From Chloroflexia bacterium (GTDB lineage Bacteria > Chloroflexota > Chloroflexia > Thermomicrobiales > JALYUS01): DNA of 18,045 nt. Each line of letters begins with the position of its first letter. Position 1 is the stretch's first letter. The position numbers and the translations under genes were made by a program. This document shows, one piece after another, positions 13,863-18,045 of this stretch. The notes beneath the pieces were generated by a model. That model ran no database searches, was not told where the DNA came from, and was given only the letters and a program-made list of their open reading frames with translations. The DNA lies in NCBI GenBank assembly GCA_025924435.1, contig JAICIL010000057.1, positions 1 to 18,045 on the forward strand. Reading direction: 5' to 3'.

Positions 13863-15421
13863 GCGGCATGCTCCGGTTGGTGGCGCACGCGGCGCCAGAG
13901 ATGCATCGGCCCGAGATCCCGGCGGTCCATGTACGCGACGAACAGGATCATCAGATAGGGCACGAGCGAGTACCAGACGAGCGGCCGCACGACATCAATG
14001 GATTCGCCGCGCGCCCAGAAGATCACGAACGAGAGGAAGCTGGCGACGACCGCGAGTTTGGCGGGCGCCCCCGTGCGGCACCCCCAGAAGATCAGCCGGG
14101 CGAAGCAATAGCCGACGAGGCCGAGGAAGAGCGGCGCGCCGATCCAGCCCCAGTCGAGGTATGCCTCCGCGATGAATGAGTACCCGAAGCCGCCGCCCTG
14201 CGACGCGAAACTCGGGTCCACCAGCCAGACGAGCCAGTCCGACGCGAGGCCATGCGCGATGGCGGGGTGGATCGTCCAGAAGAGGTTCGGGATGAGCGTC
14301 GTCGCGGCGAAGAAGTATTGCGCGCCGAAGTCGTAGCCGCGCACGCTCGGCACGAAGGTCAGCGTGTGGGAGATCGTCACCATCGTGCCGCCCGTCTCGG
14401 TGAGGACGGCGACGAACGGATTGTTGACGCCGGAAAAGGCATGGAGGAGCGCGCGCGCGGAGAGGCGATCCGCGCCGCTCGTATCCCGCGTCGCGGCGAC
14501 CAGCGGGAAGACGAAGACGAAGACGAAGAGCGCGGCAGCCCAGAGCAGCCAGCGCGGGATCGGGTGGATCACCCGGTGCCAGAGCCAGGCGTACGCGATC
14601 ACCGGGCCGATCGCATGGTAGCGCGAGCCGAGGAAGAGTTGCACGAGCGCGTAGAGGGCGATCACACCCAGCGACGTGCGCCGACCCGCGCGGGACATCC
14701 CGCTCCCGGCGAGGAGCACGAGCGCGCCCGGCACGAGGAAACTGGCGAGGAACTGCGCGCTCGCTTGCAGGCCGGTCGCGTAATCCTGCTGGTAGAGCGC
14801 GAAGTAGCCCGAGGCGAGCACGACGCTCGCCGCCTGCTTGAGTTGCAGCGCCATCGGCACGGCGGAAATGAGTATCAATGCCCAGCCGACGAAGCGGATT
14901 TCCTCGGCGGAGGGCGATTCCGTCGCGCGGGCGATGGGGCCGGGGAAAAGGGCGCCCGCCCGCCCGCCCGCGACGAGCAGCGCGCCGAGGTGGAACGTCC
15001 CCAGCGCGAGAAAAACGAGCAGGAGCGTTTGGAGCGTCACGGCGGGCGTAAACGAGAAATCGAGGAGCATGATGCCGCCGTTGTTCAGGCCGAAGGCGTA
15101 GAGGAACGCCGATCCCGCATTGAAGAGGAAGGCGGCGATCAGGAAGAGGCCGTACGGATCGAAGGTGCTGCCGGTCAGTCGCTTCCACGACCAGAGCGAC
15201 CACGCGAAGGAGATGAGCAGGAGAATGGACGCCGGATGCAGCCACGATGCGTCCGTCCAGCCGAGGAGCGGACGACCCCAAATGTAGGCGATCAGCACGC
15301 CGAGCAGGAAGAAGAGCTGCGCGACGACCATCGTCACGGCGGCGCGGTCATGCGGAGATCTCCCTTCAGGGAGATCGGTGGGAGTTGCCGACTCGTTGTC
15401 GCTCTGTCTAACGGCGGGCAT
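13859..15421 (-). CDS. Wzy-like O-antigen/polysaccharide polymerase
   Basis: A 520-residue integral membrane protein with roughly a dozen hydrophobic segments. It would join lipid-linked repeat units on the outer face of the inner membrane. I chose ATG 15421, with TTTGGAG 7 bases upstream; ATG 15427 is an alternative, and longer frames upstream are an Arg-rich by-product. The first 28 residues are polar. Features resembling the O-ag_pol_Wzy family are a mid-protein GSRYHAIGPVIAYAWLWHR, the segment TETGGTMVTISHTLTFVP, then TTLIPNLFWTIHPAIAHGLA, and GGGFGYSFIAEAYLDWGWIG, which resembles the conserved GxGFSxIAEaYlNFG motif. It overlaps the preceding GT gene by 14 bases and the next by 4. Wzy proteins diverge strongly, so the call rests on topology, these motifs and the Wzx/GT context. 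Confidence 0.85.
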   Translation of the reverse strand: MPAVRQSDNESATPTDLPEGRSPHDRAAVTMVVAQLFFLLGVLIAYIWGRPLLGWTDASWLHPASILLLISFAWSLWSWKRLTGSTFDPYGLFLIAAFLFNAGSAFLYAFGLNNGGIMLLDFSFTPAVTLQTLLLVFLALGTFHLGALLVAGGRAGALFPGPIARATESPSAEEIRFVGWALILISAVPMALQLKQAASVVLASGYFALYQQDYATGLQASAQFLASFLVPGALVLLAGSGMSRAGRRTSLGVIALYALVQLFLGSRYHAIGPVIAYAWLWHRVIHPIPRWLLWAAALFVFVFVFPLVAATRDTSGADRLSARALLHAFSGVNNPFVAVLTETGGTMVTISHTLTFVPSVRGYDFGAQYFFAATTLIPNLFWTIHPAIAHGLASDWLVWLVDPSFASQGGGFGYSFIAEAYLDWGWIGAPLFLGLVGYCFARLIFWGCRTGAPAKLAVVASFLSFVIFWARGESIDVVRPLVWYSLVPYLMILFVAYMDRRDLGPMHLWRRVRHQPEHAA

Positions 15422-16550
15422 AGACATGCTCCAAAGCGTCCCATGATCTTCGCACATCGAACGGCGTCGCCCGGGCGATGGCGAGTGTCTCCGGCCGCGC
15501 GAGCGGCGGCGCATCGCGCGCGGCGAGCAGAGCGTCCGCCCACTCGCCGGCCGGGGCGTCCAGGGAGAGCCGATGCACGAGCGGCGGCATGATGTCCGCC
15601 TCGCGCGGTACGGCGTCGGAGAAGACGCAAGGCAACCCCGCCGCCTGCGCCTCGACGAGCGCGAGGCCAAGCCCCTCGTAGCGGGACGGGAAGACGAAGG
15701 CGTCCATCGCGCCCCGCATCAGGCGGGGCACATCGGCGCGCGAGCCGGCGAAGGTGATATAGTCCCGGAGGCCCTTCCCGGCGGCGCGCGCCATCATCTC
15801 CGGGCGCAACTCCCCTTCGCCGACGAGCAGAAAGCGGACGGTCGGATCGCGTCGCACGACTTCACCGGCAATATCGAGCAAGAAGGCGTGATTCTTCTGG
15901 TCGGTGAACCGCCCGACATGCCCGATCACGAAGGCATCCGGCGGGAGAGGGAATTCCGCGCGCACTGCGGCGGCGCAAACGCATTCCGCGAACGGGCTGA
16001 AGTCCACGCCGCAGAACAGTGTCCGGTAGCGCGGGTCGGCCTCCCAATTCGGGCCGAAAAGATCGTCCGCCGCCCGACGGCTCGCGGCGAGGCCGTCCGT
16101 CGCGCAGGCGTCAATCCAACGGCGCATCAGTGTGCGGTACGCCTTGCGCGGCAGGCTCGCCCGCGCCTCGGAGGCGGAGGCGTCGAGGTGGCTGTGCGCG
16201 ACGCGCACCGGCACGCCCGCCCGCTTCGCCAGCCGCAGCACGAGGCCGCTGTACCGATGCACATGGCTGTGGACGACATCGTACGGGCCGTCTTCCTTGA
16301 GGATACGGAGGAAATCCCGCGCGTACCGGAGCGGCTGCCTCGTGTGCGGGCAGAGGATGAGATTGCTGCCGAGCGCGCGAATCTCGTCGTCGTAGTCCTG
16401 CGGCTCCGCGACATGGACGAGAAAATCCATCCGATAGCGGTCGCGGTCTATCACCCGCAGGATGTGCATCAGCCACGTCTCCGCGCCCCCCCGCTCCATC
16501 ATGCCGAGCACATGGAGGATGCGTATCGGTTTTTCCTTTGCCAGCATCAT
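15408..16550 (-). CDS. GT4-family glycosyltransferase (EpsF-like)
   Basis: A 380-residue GT-B glycosyltransferase. It opens KPIRILHVLGMMERGGAETW, the typical start of EpsF-like exopolysaccharide enzymes. YRMDFLVHVAEPQDYDDEIR, GPYDVVHSHVHRYSGLVLRL and RVAHSHLDASASEAR follow. The donor domain has FVIGHVGRFTDQKNHAFLLD (207-226), RFLLVGEGELRPEM, ITFAGSRADVPRLM, and the EX7E pair Glu292-Glu300 within PSRYEGLGLALVEAQAAGLP. Start ATG 16550 has GGGAAAGG about 8 bases upstream; ATG 16547 is also possible. It is the second gene of the visible operon, 75 bases after the flippase stop. The sugar donor is not predictable. Confidence 0.92.
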   Translation of the reverse strand: MMLAKEKPIRILHVLGMMERGGAETWLMHILRVIDRDRYRMDFLVHVAEPQDYDDEIRALGSNLILCPHTRQPLRYARDFLRILKEDGPYDVVHSHVHRYSGLVLRLAKRAGVPVRVAHSHLDASASEARASLPRKAYRTLMRRWIDACATDGLAASRRAADDLFGPNWEADPRYRTLFCGVDFSPFAECVCAAAVRAEFPLPPDAFVIGHVGRFTDQKNHAFLLDIAGEVVRRDPTVRFLLVGEGELRPEMMARAAGKGLRDYITFAGSRADVPRLMRGAMDAFVFPSRYEGLGLALVEAQAAGLPCVFSDAVPREADIMPPLVHRLSLDAPAGEWADALLAARDAPPLARPETLAIARATPFDVRRSWDALEHVYARR

Positions 16551-16625
16551 CGAAACGACCTTTCCCCGCCCCTATCCCGTCCGCACATTAAACGTGACCC
16601 GCATTCAACGCGTGATGGGGGCAGT

Positions 16626-18035
16626 TTATCCTACCCCCGACCCCCTCTCTCCGAGGGAGGGGGCGTCCTGCTCCCCTTTCGCGTCGAGGGAAGGGGGCCG
16701 GGGGGTGAGGCGATGCAGCCCATACAGGACGGCGGCGGCTTTGAGCGGCAGTTGCACGGCGAACATCAGGCAGGTCGCCCACGCCGCGCCGAGCAGGCCG
16801 TGGCCGGGCACGAGCAGGGCGCACGCGACGGCGACGACGGCGATCGAGATGGCGTAGATCGGCACCTGGATCGCGAACTGCCGCGCCGCTGTCATCGCGT
16901 AGCCGCAGACGGCGGCGAGGTAGCCGATCCCGGCGGCGGCGATGATCCAGATGAAGACATCGAGATGGGCCGCGTACTCCGGGCGGTAGAGCAGCGTCAG
17001 CACCTGCCGCCCGACGACAAGGCCGAGCAGCAGACCGGCGGCGGCGAGCAGCGCGCTGATGCCGAGCACCTTCGCGATCAGCGCGCGGAATGCGCCCCCC
17101 TCGCCCGCCGCGTATTGTTGCGCCAGCCGGGGGCTGACCGCCTGGCCGAGGGCGTCCACGACCGTCGTCCCCGCGACGACGATGTAGGCCATTGCCGCGA
17201 AGATGCCGAGTGCGTGCGTCCCCTCGAACCGCTCGATGAAGTAGCGCGGGATGTTCACCATCAGCGAGCCGAGCATCATCACGGAACCGAGCGGCAGGGC
17301 GAGCCACGCCAGTCGCACCATCCGCGGCCGGTCCCAGCGCGGGCGGATGGATGCGGATTCGCCCCCGTCGTGCGCCGCGCGGAGGACCGCCGCGCCGCTC
17401 GGGATGTCGTATGTGGCCAGCCGGAAGGCCCAGCCGGCGGCGAGCGCGAGCGCGCCCCAGACGATGTTGCCGGTGAAGAGAACCGCGACGCCGAGCGCGA
17501 CGAGCGAGAGCGGCCCCTTGACCATCATCGAGATGGCGATGCGGTCCATCCGCTCGTGCTGCTGGAGGAGGCCGTAGAAGACATCGCTGACCGACTCGAA
17601 GCCCTTGGCGAGGCCGACGAACAGGATGACAAGTGCAGTCTGCCGCCCATCGCCGGAGGCGAGCGTGATCCCCGCGATCACGAGGAGCGCGAGCGGCGTC
17701 GTGGCGAGGCGGAGGCCGAGGTACTCCCCGAACCGATACTCGCGGCGCGCATCCGTCGCCTGGATGCCGCGCAGTTGCAAGTTCGTCAGCATAATCACCG
17801 GCGCGGTGATCGCGAGGCCGAGCGCGAACTGCCCGACGACCTCCGGCGAGCCGAGTTTCGCGAGGACGACGAGCATCGCCCACTGGCACGCCGCGTACAC
17901 GACATTGCCGACGAAGGTCCATGAGAAGTTCGCGCGCAACGAGAGGGCGTGCGGCGGCCGGGCGGCGGGAGTCGCGGCGGCCGCGCCGTTTGTCGGGATG
18001 GTTCGGCGGGGGGCGAACGCCCATATCCTTAACAT
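16626..18035 (-). CDS. Wzx-like oligosaccharide flippase
   Basis: A 469-residue membrane protein of the MOP (MATE/Wzx) superfamily with about 12-14 membrane segments, expected to flip the undecaprenyl-linked repeat unit to the outer face. After 30 polar residues comes LRANFSWTFVGNVVYAACQW, then LVVLAKLGSPEVVGQFALGL, the usual first-helix pattern of Wzx/polysaccharide-synthesis proteins. ESVSDVFYGLLQQHERMDRI and, in the C-terminal half, FIERFEGTHALGIFAAMAYI, then QAVSPRLAQQYAAGE, are also family-like. Start ATG 18035 has GGGGAG 4 bases upstream, at the very edge of the window. The last about 26 residues (TPRPPSLDAKGEQDAP and GERGSGVG) are encoded by a GC-rich palindromic repeat, so the native C terminus was probably shorter. 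It is the first visible gene of the operon; the promoter lies outside or further upstream. Confidence 0.9.
   Translation of the reverse strand: MLRIWAFAPRRTIPTNGAAAATPAARPPHALSLRANFSWTFVGNVVYAACQWAMLVVLAKLGSPEVVGQFALGLAITAPVIMLTNLQLRGIQATDARREYRFGEYLGLRLATTPLALLVIAGITLASGDGRQTALVILFVGLAKGFESVSDVFYGLLQQHERMDRIAISMMVKGPLSLVALGVAVLFTGNIVWGALALAAGWAFRLATYDIPSGAAVLRAAHDGGESASIRPRWDRPRMVRLAWLALPLGSVMMLGSLMVNIPRYFIERFEGTHALGIFAAMAYIVVAGTTVVDALGQAVSPRLAQQYAAGEGGAFRALIAKVLGISALLAAAGLLLGLVVGRQVLTLLYRPEYAAHLDVFIWIIAAAGIGYLAAVCGYAMTAARQFAIQVPIYAISIAVVAVACALLVPGHGLLGAAWATCLMFAVQLPLKAAAVLYGLHRLTPRPPSLDAKGEQDAPSLGERGSGVG
16630..16710. repeat. GC-rich palindromic repeat forming the 3' end of the flippase gene
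   Basis: On the plus strand this contains two adjacent inverted repeats: CCCCCTC (about 16640) paired with GAGGGGG, then CCCCTT (about 16673) paired with AAGGGG near 16691. The content is almost all C on one side and G on the other. I recall this pattern, CCCCCTCTC...GAGGGAGGGGG followed by CCCCTT...AAGGGGGCCGGGGGG, as a dispersed repeat in many GC-rich bacterial genomes. Read on the minus strand it encodes the ending GEQDAPSLGERGSGVG and a TAA stop. Confidence 0.7.
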
Positions 18036-18045
18036 GCCGCTCCCC

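Noticed and set aside
14252..15592. Plus-strand open frame of 446 codons opposite the polymerase gene
   Set aside because: Highly charged, repetitive residue use, and the opposite strand encodes a clear multi-pass membrane protein.
15573..17924. Plus-strand open frame of 783 codons
   Set aside because: It covers a glycosyltransferase and a flippase in antisense. It is rich in Arg/Glu/Asp/His/Gly without domain-like segments, so it is a by-product of codon bias.
1..18045. CRISPR arrays, tRNA or rRNA genes, and insertion-sequence transposases
   Set aside because: I saw no regularly spaced short repeats, no cloverleaf-like sequence and no recognisable transposase motif on either strand. The only repeats are the RHS core copies and the two palindromic elements.

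Overview
The window is a GC-rich bacterial chromosome segment. No rRNA, tRNA, CRISPR array or intact transposase is visible. A Chloroflexota host (Thermomicrobia-like) is the best guess. It rests on the Tat-type lipoprotein signal followed by a Pro/Thr/Ala-rich linker in the solute-binding protein, the codon bias, and GC-rich palindromic repeats of a kind common in that phylum. This is inference, not a marker-gene assignment.

Layout. (1) Bases 1-2565, minus strand: two partial copies of an RHS-repeat core. The upstream copy (about 1486-2565) carries frame lesions in its first part, but its last 263 codons are open and end in a divergent, AT-richer C-terminal domain typical in position of a polymorphic toxin tip. 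A small AT-rich gene of immunity-protein size follows (1009-1437). A second, displaced RHS core fragment starts only 26 bases after it (982 down to about 106) and breaks off abruptly near the left edge. This is the architecture of an Rhs orphan toxin/immunity cassette. (2) Bases 2637-2792 hold no firm gene. (3) 2793-4043, minus: a lone ArsB/SLC13-type ion transporter. (4) 4340-6043, minus: four small genes, most with good ribosome binding sites. One is a DUF3892 protein and three are unrecognised. (5) 6248-10066, plus: a promoter and an operon of one Tat-type lipoprotein solute-binding protein and two Dpp/Opp-type permeases, without ATPase genes. (6) 10096-18035, minus: a tightly packed polysaccharide operon. 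In transcription order it reads Wzx-like flippase, GT4 glycosyltransferase, Wzy-like polymerase, GT4, GT4, PglC/WbaP-type phosphoglycosyl transferase and PglD/NeuD-type acyltransferase.

The genes of region 6 fit one Wzx/Wzy-dependent surface polysaccharide pathway. The phosphoglycosyl transferase would load the first sugar on undecaprenyl phosphate. Three GT4 enzymes would extend it, the acyltransferase would modify a sugar or its nucleotide precursor, Wzx would flip the unit and Wzy would polymerise it. Three ATGA-type or short overlaps suggest translational coupling. Two palindromic repeat elements sit in the operon. One lies between two GT genes (12561-12610), and the other forms the last codons of the flippase gene (16630-16710).

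The most unusual part is the Rhs cassette at the left. Its C-terminal domain and partner gene are not ones I can place in a named toxin or immunity family.
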